DNA of 20,263 bases from Thioglobus_B sp964558405 (GTDB lineage Bacteria; Pseudomonadota; Gammaproteobacteria; PS1; Pseudothioglobaceae). The notes beneath the pieces were generated by a model. That model had not been told where the DNA came from. It saw only the letters and a list, made by a program, of their open reading frames with translations, and ran no database searches. Below, one piece after another: positions 13,751 through 20,263 of this stretch; the first letter of the stretch is position 1; every line of letters starts with the position of its first letter. The translations under genes were made by a program, and so were the position numbers. The stretch is taken from positions 1 to 20,263 of the forward strand of contig CAZLDG010000025.1 in NCBI GenBank assembly GCA_964558405.1, written 5' to 3'.

Positions 13751-15125
13751 GTTGAGCAATGGTAATATCGTTAAACTCAAGCGTGGTATCACCAAACTGC
13801 TGGGTGTTTTCGTGACCTTTACCGGCAATCAGCAAGCACTCGCCTTCTTTAAGGGTTTTAACCGCTGTCTCAATCGCCAGCTGTCGATCCAGCGTAATAT
13901 CCACCTTGTCCATCTCGCTAATACCACTTAGAATCTGCTGGATAATATCCTCAGGGTCTTCGCCTCTAGGGTTGTCGTTGGTTAGAACTACGCTGTCGGC
14001 CAGATCGTTGGCAACCTTGCCCATTTTGGCGCGCTTGTCCTGGTCGCGCTCACCGCCACAGCCAAAGACGATGCGCACTTGGTGATTGGGGTGGTGTTGT
14101 TTGAGCGTGATAATGGCTTGAGCAATGGCATCGGGCGTATGAGCATAGTCCACCCAGATTTTTTGCCCGTTGATTTGTTGCATTCTGCCAGTGGGTGCGC
14201 GTAGTTTTGCCAGCAGTGGAATGATTTGTTCACGTGCAAAACCCATGGCTTCAACACTTGTGAGCGCGGCCATGGTATTAAGCAGGTTAAATTCTCCCAG
14301 CAGTGGCAGCTCGAATACATAATTATCCAGATTAAGTAAAAATCCATGAGCATTGGGACGTATATCTTGCAACATATCCAAGCCATATAATTGCACCTCG
14401 GCACGGTTTGATAAGCCAGAGAAGTAGGCGGTGTTTTCATCCTCACTTGGCAGAACTACTTGCTCAAGTGTTTCTAGGGTGAATAGTTTGGCTTTGGCGG
14501 CGCGGTAGTTTTCCCAACTTTGATGATAATCCAAGTGATCCTGGGTTAGATTGGTGAAAACGGCGTGGCGGATACTCAGCCCCTGGATGCGGTTTTGATC
14601 CAGCGCATGCGAGGATGCCTCTAGCACCGCGGTGTTAATACCATGCTGATGATAATAATTCAAAGCCTTATACAGACTGATAATATCTGGCGTGGTATGT
14701 TTGGACTGAATCGGTGCTTTTTCAATGCCTAGGGTGCCAATAACGGCGTTTTCTACTCCAAGCCCATCTAGTAGCTGCGAGATAAAATGTGCTACCGAGG
14801 TTTTGCCATTGGTGCCAGTAATACCAATGACTGCTACTTGTGTGGCACCAGCATAAAAAGTGCTGGCCAAATGTTGCAGATGGGCACTAAGTCTATCAAT
14901 ACGTATACTGGGCACGGATAGCTCAGCCTCACGATTCTCGATCAGTGCTGCGCTACAACCACGATCAATGGCCTGATCAACATAGTCAATACCGTGACTG
15001 GATTGGCCTTGTAGTGCTAGAAATACCTCGCCAGGCTGGATGAAATCAGCGTGCAGAGATAGACCGCTAATATCGACATCGATATCGGTTTGCAGTAATT
15101 CACGCAGTAATTTAGACAAATGCAT
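13737..15125 (-). CDS. murE: UDP-N-acetylmuramoyl-L-alanyl-D-glutamate--2,6-diaminopimelate ligase
   Basis: Cytosolic Mur ligase that adds meso-diaminopimelate to UDP-MurNAc-L-Ala-D-Glu. It has the P-loop GITGTNGKTS, the TTPD substrate segment, the LEASSHALDQ and FTNLTQDHLDYH motifs, and the DNPRGEDP motif that marks meso-DAP rather than lysine enzymes. In-frame ATGs occur at 15143, 15134 and 15125. The last gives MHLSKLLRELL, which lines up with the usual MurE beginning, so I prefer it (462 residues); 15143 would add six residues. None has a good Shine-Dalgarno. A TATAAT at 15133-15138 on this strand would start transcription right at the 15125 ATG, which hints at a leaderless message but lacks a good -35. 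murF follows with a 14-nt overlap. No mraY, murD or ftsI is adjacent in this window. Confidence 0.93.
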   Translation of the reverse strand: MHLSKLLRELLQTDIDVDISGLSLHADFIQPGEVFLALQGQSSHGIDYVDQAIDRGCSAALIENREAELSVPSIRIDRLSAHLQHLASTFYAGATQVAVIGITGTNGKTSVAHFISQLLDGLGVENAVIGTLGIEKAPIQSKHTTPDIISLYKALNYYHQHGINTAVLEASSHALDQNRIQGLSIRHAVFTNLTQDHLDYHQSWENYRAAKAKLFTLETLEQVVLPSEDENTAYFSGLSNRAEVQLYGLDMLQDIRPNAHGFLLNLDNYVFELPLLGEFNLLNTMAALTSVEAMGFAREQIIPLLAKLRAPTGRMQQINGQKIWVDYAHTPDAIAQAIITLKQHHPNHQVRIVFGCGGERDQDKRAKMGKVANDLADSVVLTNDNPRGEDPEDIIQQILSGISEMDKVDITLDRQLAIETAVKTLKEGECLLIAGKGHENTQQFGDTTLEFNDITIAQHAAN

Positions 15126-15167
15126 GGCGCTCATTATAAGCATTTTGAGAAGTCCATAGTGGGTGGC

Positions 15168-15196
15168 ACCCCTAATAATCCTAATTTTTTAGGGGT
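15168..15196. promoter_or_regulatory. inverted repeat in the murE/soxB divergent region
   Basis: ACCCCTAA (15168-15175) and TTAGGGGT (15189-15196) form perfect 8-bp arms around a 13-nt centre, followed on the plus strand by ATTTTTC. It could be an operator shared by the divergent genes or a weak terminator. There is no plus-strand gene upstream needing one, which favours a regulatory role. Confidence 0.4.
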
Positions 15197-15203
15197 ATTT
15201 TTC

Positions 15204-15233
15204 TGCGCAATAAAAAGCGCAACTGTGTACAAT
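15204..15233 (+). promoter_or_regulatory. weak candidate soxB promoter with a small palindrome at the -35 position
   Basis: TACAAT at 15228-15233 matches 5 of 6 bases of a -10 element. No recognisable -35 hexamer stands at the right distance; instead TGCGC-N8-GCGCA (15204-15221), a 5-bp inverted repeat, occupies that region, as in promoters that depend on an activator. The leader would be about 55 nt. Confidence 0.3.
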
Positions 15234-15244
15234 CATTACATTTG

Positions 15245-15263
15245 AGCATGGGCTATCCATGCT
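15245..15263. promoter_or_regulatory. inverted repeat in the presumed soxB leader
   Basis: AGCATGG-GCTAT-CCATGCT has perfect 7-bp arms and a 5-nt centre, 34 nt before the soxB ATG. It can act as a DNA operator or as an RNA hairpin in the leader; the ribosome-binding site at 15284-15291 remains outside it. Confidence 0.4.
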
Positions 15264-15296
15264 AAATTTACTGAAAAAACTCTGGGGAGGGAAAAG

Positions 15297-17189
15297 ATGG
15301 CGTTAACACGTAGAGAATTTATTAAAGTACTGGGTGCAGGTTCAGCTGCAGGTCTGATTAGTGGTTGTGGCAATGATGCTTCGGCTAAATTGGCCTCACA
15401 AGAGAATATGTACGAAGTACCAAAAACTGGTAATGCACGTATTTTGCATATTACCGATGTACATGGAAATCTATTACCAAACTACTTTCGTGAGCCTAAC
15501 GTAAACCTAGGCTTTGGCGACACCTTTGCCAAGTTGCCTCATGTGGTAGGTAACAACCTACTTAAAGAGATTGGCGTAAAGCCAGGCACACCGGAGGCTT
15601 ATGCCTTTACTTATAACAACTTTGAAGAGTTAGCAGCTAAATACGGTAAGACTGGTGGCTTTGGCCAGATTAAAACTGTACTAGATTCTCTAAGAGAAAG
15701 TGCCGGCGGCATTCAAAACACGCTAACCGTTGATGGTGGTGATACTTGGCAAGGCTCAGGTACGTCATTGTGGACGCGTGGTGCAGACATGGTAGAGGCT
15801 TGTAATATTCTAGGCGTTGATGTGATGGTTGGCCACTGGGAGTTTACTTACAAGGAAGAAGAAACACTGAAAAATGTAGGTTTCTTTAAAGGTGATTTCC
15901 TTGGTCAAAACGTGCGCATCTTAGAAGACGCACTGATGGGTGATGAGTATATCGCCATGACTGAGAAGTATGATGGCAATGGTCTTTATAGTGAAGATGA
16001 TGCCTTGCCGTTTAAACCATACGTGATTAAAAATGTTGGTGGTCATCGTATTGCGGTGATTGGTCAGGCCTTCCCAAGAACCTCAAATGCCAACCCGCAG
16101 AAATATTTCTTCCCAGACTGGTCATTTGGCCTGCGTGAAGATGAAATGAGCGAGCTGGTGGCTGATATTCGTGAAAACGAAAAGCCCGATGCGGTGATTG
16201 TGGTTTCGCACAATGGTATGGACGTGGACATTAAGATGGCTTCACGTGTGGTTGGTATTGATGCGATTTTCGGTGGTCATACGCATGATGGTATGCCAAA
16301 ACCGGTTGAAGTTAAGAATCCAGGCGGTGTGACCGTGGTGACCAATGCTGGTTGTTCGGGTAAATACATCGGTGTGATGGATCTCGAAATTAAAGATCAT
16401 AAGATGGTGGGCTATAACTACAAGATGTTGCCAATCATCACCAATCTGATTAAGCCAGATGCGCAGATGGTGTCATTTATTGATAAGATGCGTAATACCA
16501 CTTATGACAAGGCCGTGGTTGAAGCGCGTAGCTCAGAGATGTCTAATAGTGCAGCACGTCTGGGCAAGACTTATGATCAAATCTTAACGGAAAAACTTTG
16601 TACCACAGAGCAGACGCTGTATCGTCGTGGTAACTTTATGGGTACTTGGGATCAGGTATTGGTGAACTCACTGCGTGAAGAGCACGATGCAGACTTTGCG
16701 ATGTCAGCAGGTGTGCGTTGGGGTACTTCGGTGCCAGCAGGCCATGACGTCACCATGGAAGATCTGATGACCAATACTTCAATGACCTACGGTGAGACCT
16801 ATGTCTCAGAGATGAAGGGCGCACAACTTAAGGATGTGCTTGAAGGTATTGCTGAGAACTTATTCGTACAAGATCCATACCTACAATCGGGTGGTGACAT
16901 GGTACGTTTGGGTGGTCTAGATTACACCATTGATCCAGCCAAAGGTTTGGGTTCACGTATTTCAGAGATGAAAGACGATGAAGGCACGCCAATCGATCCA
17001 AACAAGAGCTACAAGGTTTCGGGTTGGGCACAAGTGGGCTCAATTGGTAATGGTCGCCTGATGTGGGATGTGGCAGCGGATTATCTGCGCAAGCAAAAAC
17101 ATCTGGACCTGAAAAAGGTTAATCATCCGACCATCAAGGGCGTGAAAGACAATCCAGGTATTGAAAATTATGCCGGTGAGTTGATTTAA
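15297..17189 (+). CDS. soxB: SoxB, thiosulfohydrolase of the Sox thiosulfate-oxidation system
   Basis: Periplasmic dinuclear-metal enzyme that hydrolyses the terminal sulfonate of the SoxY-bound thiosulfate adduct, releasing sulfate. The 630-residue protein belongs to the metallophosphoesterase/5'-nucleotidase superfamily. Metal ligands are visible in HITDVHGNL (D54, H56), VDGGDTWQGS (D149), the SoxB-type VGHWEFTY (where nucleotidases have GNHEF), SHNGMD (H305) and GGHTHDG (H328, H330). A 5'-nucleotidase C-terminal domain follows. The N-terminus carries a Tat motif (TRREFIK, residues 4-10) and a hydrophobic stretch ending LISGC, a possible lipobox with C24. A strong ribosome-binding site GGGGAGGG ends 5 nt before the ATG. 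No other sox gene lies in the window; a soxB apart from soxXYZA is, from memory, usual in SUP05-type gammaproteobacteria. An intrinsic terminator follows. Confidence 0.97.
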   Translation: MALTRREFIKVLGAGSAAGLISGCGNDASAKLASQENMYEVPKTGNARILHITDVHGNLLPNYFREPNVNLGFGDTFAKLPHVVGNNLLKEIGVKPGTPEAYAFTYNNFEELAAKYGKTGGFGQIKTVLDSLRESAGGIQNTLTVDGGDTWQGSGTSLWTRGADMVEACNILGVDVMVGHWEFTYKEEETLKNVGFFKGDFLGQNVRILEDALMGDEYIAMTEKYDGNGLYSEDDALPFKPYVIKNVGGHRIAVIGQAFPRTSNANPQKYFFPDWSFGLREDEMSELVADIRENEKPDAVIVVSHNGMDVDIKMASRVVGIDAIFGGHTHDGMPKPVEVKNPGGVTVVTNAGCSGKYIGVMDLEIKDHKMVGYNYKMLPIITNLIKPDAQMVSFIDKMRNTTYDKAVVEARSSEMSNSAARLGKTYDQILTEKLCTTEQTLYRRGNFMGTWDQVLVNSLREEHDADFAMSAGVRWGTSVPAGHDVTMEDLMTNTSMTYGETYVSEMKGAQLKDVLEGIAENLFVQDPYLQSGGDMVRLGGLDYTIDPAKGLGSRISEMKDDEGTPIDPNKSYKVSGWAQVGSIGNGRLMWDVAADYLRKQKHLDLKKVNHPTIKGVKDNPGIENYAGELI

Positions 17190-17208
17190 TCTAAGATAAA
17201 AATCCTAT

Positions 17209-17235
17209 AAAAACCCCGCTGGTCGGGGTTTTTTT
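17209..17235 (+). terminator. Rho-independent terminator after soxB
   Basis: AAAAACCCCG and CGGGGTTTTT form a 10-bp stem with loop CTGGT, followed by further T. It starts 20 nt after the soxB stop and its T-run ends only 3 nt before the ATG of the next gene, leaving no room for a separate ribosome-binding site outside the hairpin. Confidence 0.85.
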
Positions 17236-17238
17236 ATA

Positions 17239-18357
17239 ATGAAAACACTCTTAACACTACTGCTGTTTGTAACAAGTTTCGCTAAGGCCGACGTGGTTAA
17301 GCCAGCCTTGGTTGAGGTGTCTTTATTTGCCGATTATCGCGTTGAAGTGGTGATTAATCTGAGTCTGGAAGCGGCGATGACCGGTATTGGCACACAATAC
17401 AAGAACACCACTCAAGCACCAAACTCTCAAGCCTATGACAGATTGCGCGCACTTGAACCCGAGCAGTTAGCACAAAGATTTGCAGCGTTTGAGTCTGAGT
17501 TTGCTCAGGGTTTTGCACTGCTATTAGATGGACAGGGTGTGGATCTGATGCTGAGCGAGCAGAACATTGATATTGTCGGTTATAAAAAACGCCCGCGAAA
17601 AACCGTACTCACTTATGGCGCTCAGTTTAAACAGTGGCCTAAAAACTTGCAGTGGCACTATGTGAAGAATCTGGGTGATAGTGCGCTGCGCTATCAAGTC
17701 TATGAGGCTGATCAGTATAATTGGAGTGACTGGCAATGGCTTCGAGAAGGGGCGCCGAGCGCGCTTATTGATATTGACAAGCCACCAACTCAAAGCTTGT
17801 CAGCGCGCTTGTTACAATTTGTTAGCATTGGTTTTAATCACGTGATTCCACTGGGCTGGGATCATATTCTGTTTATCATCGGTATGGCACTGTCCTCATT
17901 AGTGTTGCGTAATTTGTTGTGGTTGACTGCCTCTTTTACCCTGGCACACACCATTACTCTGGGGCTGGCCAGTGCTGAGATCATTAGCTTGTCGGCGCGC
18001 ATTGTTGAGCCTTTGATTGCCTTTTCTATTGCCTATGTTGCCCTGGAAAACCTCTGGCCGAGATTCTCGATTAAGCGCAAGTCTCTCTTGGTATTTGTCT
18101 TTGGCTTGGTACACGGCCTGGGTTTTGCCACCATGCTTAGAGAATTTGAGATGGCGCAAACGCATTTTCTCACCACACTGATTGGTTTTAATATTGGTGT
18201 GGAATTGGCACAAGTGCTGATTGTGTTTTTAGTGGTATTGGTATTGATGCTGGTGCAAAAAACCAAACTCAGTCCACAAACCTGGGTGGTTGCCCCTGTC
18301 TCGGTTATGATTGCGTTGATTGGTCTGGTTTGGGGAGTAGAGCGTCTAGTTGCTTAG
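17239..18357 (+). CDS. HupE/UreJ-family membrane protein with signal peptide and periplasmic domain
   Basis: Predicted inner-membrane protein of 372 residues. A Sec signal peptide (MKTLLTLLLFVTSFAKA, cleavage near residue 17) is followed by a soluble, probably periplasmic domain (about 18-185) and a membrane domain with about six or seven hydrophobic segments (from about 190). The membrane domain carries the HupE/UreJ_2-type histidine and acid residues: GFNHVIPLGWDHILF (H201, D208, H209), FTLAHTITL (H237), FGLVHGLGFA (H292) and NIGVELAQ (E322). Classical HupE/UreJ proteins are implicated in nickel or cobalt uptake, but no hydrogenase or urease gene is present here and the substrate of this subgroup is unknown. 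The gene lies co-directionally behind soxB, whose terminator abuts the start codon. Its stop codon overlaps the convergent kdsD stop (4 nt). Confidence 0.8.
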   Translation: MKTLLTLLLFVTSFAKADVVKPALVEVSLFADYRVEVVINLSLEAAMTGIGTQYKNTTQAPNSQAYDRLRALEPEQLAQRFAAFESEFAQGFALLLDGQGVDLMLSEQNIDIVGYKKRPRKTVLTYGAQFKQWPKNLQWHYVKNLGDSALRYQVYEADQYNWSDWQWLREGAPSALIDIDKPPTQSLSARLLQFVSIGFNHVIPLGWDHILFIIGMALSSLVLRNLLWLTASFTLAHTITLGLASAEIISLSARIVEPLIAFSIAYVALENLWPRFSIKRKSLLVFVFGLVHGLGFATMLREFEMAQTHFLTTLIGFNIGVELAQVLIVFLVVLVLMLVQKTKLSPQTWVVAPVSVMIALIGLVWGVERLVA

Positions 18358-19319
18358 ATAATCTTAGCTTGCATTAAGGTGTGAGTATTAATCGCGCCAA
18401 CCACCTGATTTGATTCATCTACTACTGGCAGTGAATTGAGATTAAATTCATCCATCATTTGCACGGCAGCTACTGCGGGCTTATCAGCCAAAATGGCCTT
18501 GCAATTCGGCGTCATCACCTCAGAGATGGTTAAATTGTGCAAGTCGTTATGCACTTCGAGTGTACGACGCAAGTCGCCATCGGTGAATACACCTTGTAAT
18601 TGCCCTTGATCGGTGATAATTACCATACCTAGAGCCTTTTCACTCATAACCAATAGTGCATCTAGCAACTTAGTCTCTGCCAAGACTTGCGGAATGTCTG
18701 CACCAGTTTTCATGATATTTTTCACATAAGTCAACAGGCGTCTACCCAAAGCGCCCGACGGGTGGGAGCGGGCAAAATCATCAGGACTAAATCCCTTATC
18801 ATTTAGCAGACTTACGGCAATCGCATCACCCATGGCCAGTGCGACTGTGGTCGACGCAGTGGGCGCTAAGTTATGTGGACAGGCTTCGCGCTCAACACTC
18901 ACGTCTAAGTGTACATCTGCCACCGAGCCAATCGAAGAATCGGGCCTGCCAGTCATGGCAATAATTTTTACACCTAAGCGCTGAATCACTGGCACCAAGG
19001 TCATAATCTCATCAGATTCACCTGAGTAGGAAATAGCAATTACCACGTCGTCTGCTTCAATCATACCCAAATCGCCATGTCCGGCCTCTCCTGGATGTAC
19101 CGCGAAAGCCGGCGTGCCGGTGGAGGCTAGAGTGGCGGCAATTTTATTACTGATATGGCCTGATTTGCCCATGCCCACTAAGATGACCTTGCCTTGGGTA
19201 TTTTGAATCAGCTCACAAGCCTGAACAAAACTCTGATCAATTCTTTGACCTAGGCTGCTAACGGCTTGTGCCTCAAGTTCAATGACCTCTTGGGCGCTTT
19301 GGATAAGATGTTTTGACAT
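18354..19319 (-). CDS. kdsD: D-arabinose 5-phosphate isomerase (KDO pathway)
   Basis: Cytosolic enzyme that interconverts D-ribulose 5-phosphate and D-arabinose 5-phosphate, the first step to KDO of lipopolysaccharide. The 321 residues (E. coli KdsD 328) consist of an N-terminal SIS sugar-isomerase domain (about 30-180) and two CBS domains (about 205-321). All four residues known as catalytic in E. coli KdsD (K59, E111, E152, H193) are found at a constant offset of seven: K52 in GMGKSGHI, E104 in YSGESDE, E145 in VEREACP and H186 in ARSHPSGALGRRL. kdsC and the lpt genes that often follow are absent here. The gene ends tail to tail with the HupE-like gene and starts 56 nt from a divergent phosphatase gene. 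No clear ribosome-binding site is visible. Confidence 0.95.
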   Translation of the reverse strand: MSKHLIQSAQEVIELEAQAVSSLGQRIDQSFVQACELIQNTQGKVILVGMGKSGHISNKIAATLASTGTPAFAVHPGEAGHGDLGMIEADDVVIAISYSGESDEIMTLVPVIQRLGVKIIAMTGRPDSSIGSVADVHLDVSVEREACPHNLAPTASTTVALAMGDAIAVSLLNDKGFSPDDFARSHPSGALGRRLLTYVKNIMKTGADIPQVLAETKLLDALLVMSEKALGMVIITDQGQLQGVFTDGDLRRTLEVHNDLHNLTISEVMTPNCKAILADKPAVAAVQMMDEFNLNSLPVVDESNQVVGAINTHTLMQAKII

Positions 19320-19338
19320 GAACGGCTTGAATCTATGT

Positions 19339-19347
19339 TGATATAAT
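19339..19347 (+). promoter_or_regulatory. extended -10 promoter of the phosphatase gene
   Basis: TGATATAAT is a perfect extended -10 element (TGn plus TATAAT), which can work without a good -35. The predicted start near 19354 gives a leader of about 22 nt before the ATG at 19376. Confidence 0.55.
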
Positions 19348-19375
19348 AGCCAGATTTTATCGATTTCTGAGCATC

Positions 19376-19852
19376 ATGAGTAAGGAAAAGACCAAAATCT
19401 TATTTGTATGTATGGGTAATATTTGTCGTTCGCCGACCGCTGAAGGCACATTTGCAGCACAACTGGCCAAACACCAGGTTCAAGACTTATTTGAAATTGA
19501 CTCGGCCGGTACTCATGCTTATCATGTGGGCGAGCAGCCGGATTCACGCTCACAACAAAGCGCTACCAAGTTTGGGGTTGATCTCTCGAACCAGCGTGCA
19601 CGTCAAGTACATGAGAGTGATTTTTATTATTACGACCATATTTTGGCGATGGACAGTGCCAACCTTTCTAATCTTCAACAGATCTGTCCGGCTGAGCATC
19701 AGCACAAGCTCTCGCTGATGCTAGATAACATCCCGCAAAACCATGGCAAAAGTGTGCCTGATCCGTACTTCGATGGCGGTTTTGATCAGGTGTTTGAGAT
19801 GCTTAATCGTGCCAGCGATTTCTTATTGCGAAAACTGTTAAAAAATACTTGA
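19376..19852 (+). CDS. low-molecular-weight protein tyrosine phosphatase
   Basis: Cytosolic phosphatase of 158 residues, the normal family size. The phosphate-binding loop VCMGNICRSP supplies the nucleophile C12 and R18 in the C-x5-R arrangement, and the general acid D129 lies in the conserved DPY motif (VPDPYFDGG). In gammaproteobacteria such enzymes (Wzb/Etp type) often pair with tyrosine kinases of exopolysaccharide export, but no kinase or polysaccharide gene is present here, so the substrate is open. Only weak GAG precedes the ATG as ribosome-binding site. The rpsL promoter begins 7 nt after its stop codon. Confidence 0.93.
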   Translation: MSKEKTKILFVCMGNICRSPTAEGTFAAQLAKHQVQDLFEIDSAGTHAYHVGEQPDSRSQQSATKFGVDLSNQRARQVHESDFYYYDHILAMDSANLSNLQQICPAEHQHKLSLMLDNIPQNHGKSVPDPYFDGGFDQVFEMLNRASDFLLRKLLKNT

Positions 19853-19859
19853 AATCTAG

Positions 19860-19889
19860 TTGACATTTCAACCCTGAACACAGTATAAT
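19860..19889 (+). promoter_or_regulatory. consensus sigma70 promoter of the rpsL operon
   Basis: A perfect TTGACA (19860-19865) and a perfect TATAAT (19884-19889) are separated by 18 nt. Transcription would start near 19896, giving a leader of about 75 nt before rpsL. This is the strongest promoter match in the window, as expected for a ribosomal operon. Confidence 0.85.
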
Positions 19890-19971
19890 TCCCCTCTTTT
19901 ATCGCCTCTGAAAAATCGGCGGGCGGTTTATTGCAAGTTAAATTAATTCGAATTATTGGAGATATTACTAT

Positions 19972-20263
19972 ATGTCAACGGTTAACCAATTGGTACGCAA
20001 ACCTCGTAAGAAAAAGGTTGCAAAGAGTGACGTACCAGCACTAGACAGCTGCCCTCAGAAGCGCGGCGTTTGTACACGTGTTTACACAACAACCCCTAAG
20101 AAGCCTAACTCGGCACTACGTAAAGTTGCCCGTGTGCGCTTAACCAATTCAGCTGAAGTGACAACTTACATTGGTGGTGAAGGCCACAACTTGCAAGAGC
20201 ACTCAGTCATTCTAATTCGCGGTGGTCGTGTTAAGGACCTTCCTGGTGTGCGTTATCACACAG
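19972..20263 (+). CDS. rpsL: 30S ribosomal protein S12, 3' end cut by the window
   Basis: The first 97 codons of S12 (about 124 in E. coli) are present. S12 is a universal protein of the 30S decoding centre. The sequence is almost identical to E. coli S12, including TPKKPNSALRKV and the GGRVKDLPGVRYHT stretch. The streptomycin-related positions K43 and K88 and P91 are wild type. A ribosome-binding site GGAG ends 10 nt before the ATG. It is probably the first gene of a str operon (rpsL-rpsG-fusA-tuf), which cannot be checked because the window ends. Confidence 0.98.
   Translation, partial: MSTVNQLVRKPRKKKVAKSDVPALDSCPQKRGVCTRVYTTTPKKPNSALRKVARVRLTNSAEVTTYIGGEGHNLQEHSVILIRGGRVKDLPGVRYHT

Noticed and set aside
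13751..13828. N-terminal extension of murF to 13828
   Set aside because: These 26 codons lie wholly within murE in another frame and do not resemble any MurF N-terminus; the ATG at 13750 fits the family.
17239..18357. Calling the HupE/UreJ-like gene a hydrogenase or urease nickel transporter
   Set aside because: No hydrogenase, urease or nickel-insertion gene is in the window and the subgroup carries a long periplasmic domain, so only the family is assigned.
19313..19347. TTGACA at 19313 as the -35 partner of TATAAT at 19342
   Set aside because: The spacer is 23 nt, too long for sigma70; the extended -10 motif explains the promoter better.

Overview
This window looks like chromosomal DNA from a sulfur-oxidising gammaproteobacterium. 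The evidence is soxB (thiosulfate oxidation), a pgsA-tRNA-Gly(GCC) junction like the one known from E. coli, meso-DAP-type murE with murF, a KDO-pathway isomerase and the start of a str-type ribosomal operon. The separately placed soxB and the overall character recall the SUP05/Thioglobaceae group, but that placement is an inference without a phylogeny.

Layout. At 1-690 (minus) lie a truncated tRNA-Gly and pgsA. At 804-1847 (plus) is a Tas-like aldo/keto reductase. At 1931-3041 a nitroreductase-family flavoenzyme and an HxlR/DUF24 regulator are divergent across a 115-bp region that holds a near-perfect palindrome; this looks like an electrophile- or redox-responsive pair.

At 3134-12214 (minus) about 9.1 kb, 45% of the window, encodes what was one giant secreted protein. 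It has a signal peptide, three LamG-like lectin domains, many Ig-like and cadherin-like repeats, an unrecognised four-cysteine module, and a C-terminal autotransporter beta-barrel ending in Phe. The frame is broken twice by single bases, a missing T near 11254 and an extra T near 9863. Repairing both gives a continuous protein of about 3026 residues. Its short upstream region carries an FNR-like palindrome and a second perfect inverted repeat.

At 12309-15143 (minus), murE, murF and tRNA-Arg(ACG) form an apparent transcription unit (14-nt murE/murF overlap) ending in a Rho-independent terminator. Divergent from murE, soxB (15297-17189) has a Tat signal that also contains a lipobox. A terminator follows soxB and ends only a few bases before the start of a HupE/UreJ-like membrane protein, whose 3' end overlaps kdsD tail to tail. 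kdsD (minus) is divergent from a low-molecular-weight protein tyrosine phosphatase. The window closes with a consensus sigma70 promoter and the first 97 codons of rpsL.

Most of the window is housekeeping. The unusual parts are the giant autotransporter with its two frame breaks and nested palindromic promoter, the soxB/HupE-like pairing with its terminator-at-start arrangement, and the cluster of inverted repeats upstream of soxB. No mobile element, CRISPR array or rRNA was seen, and no gene-free stretch exceeds 300 bases.
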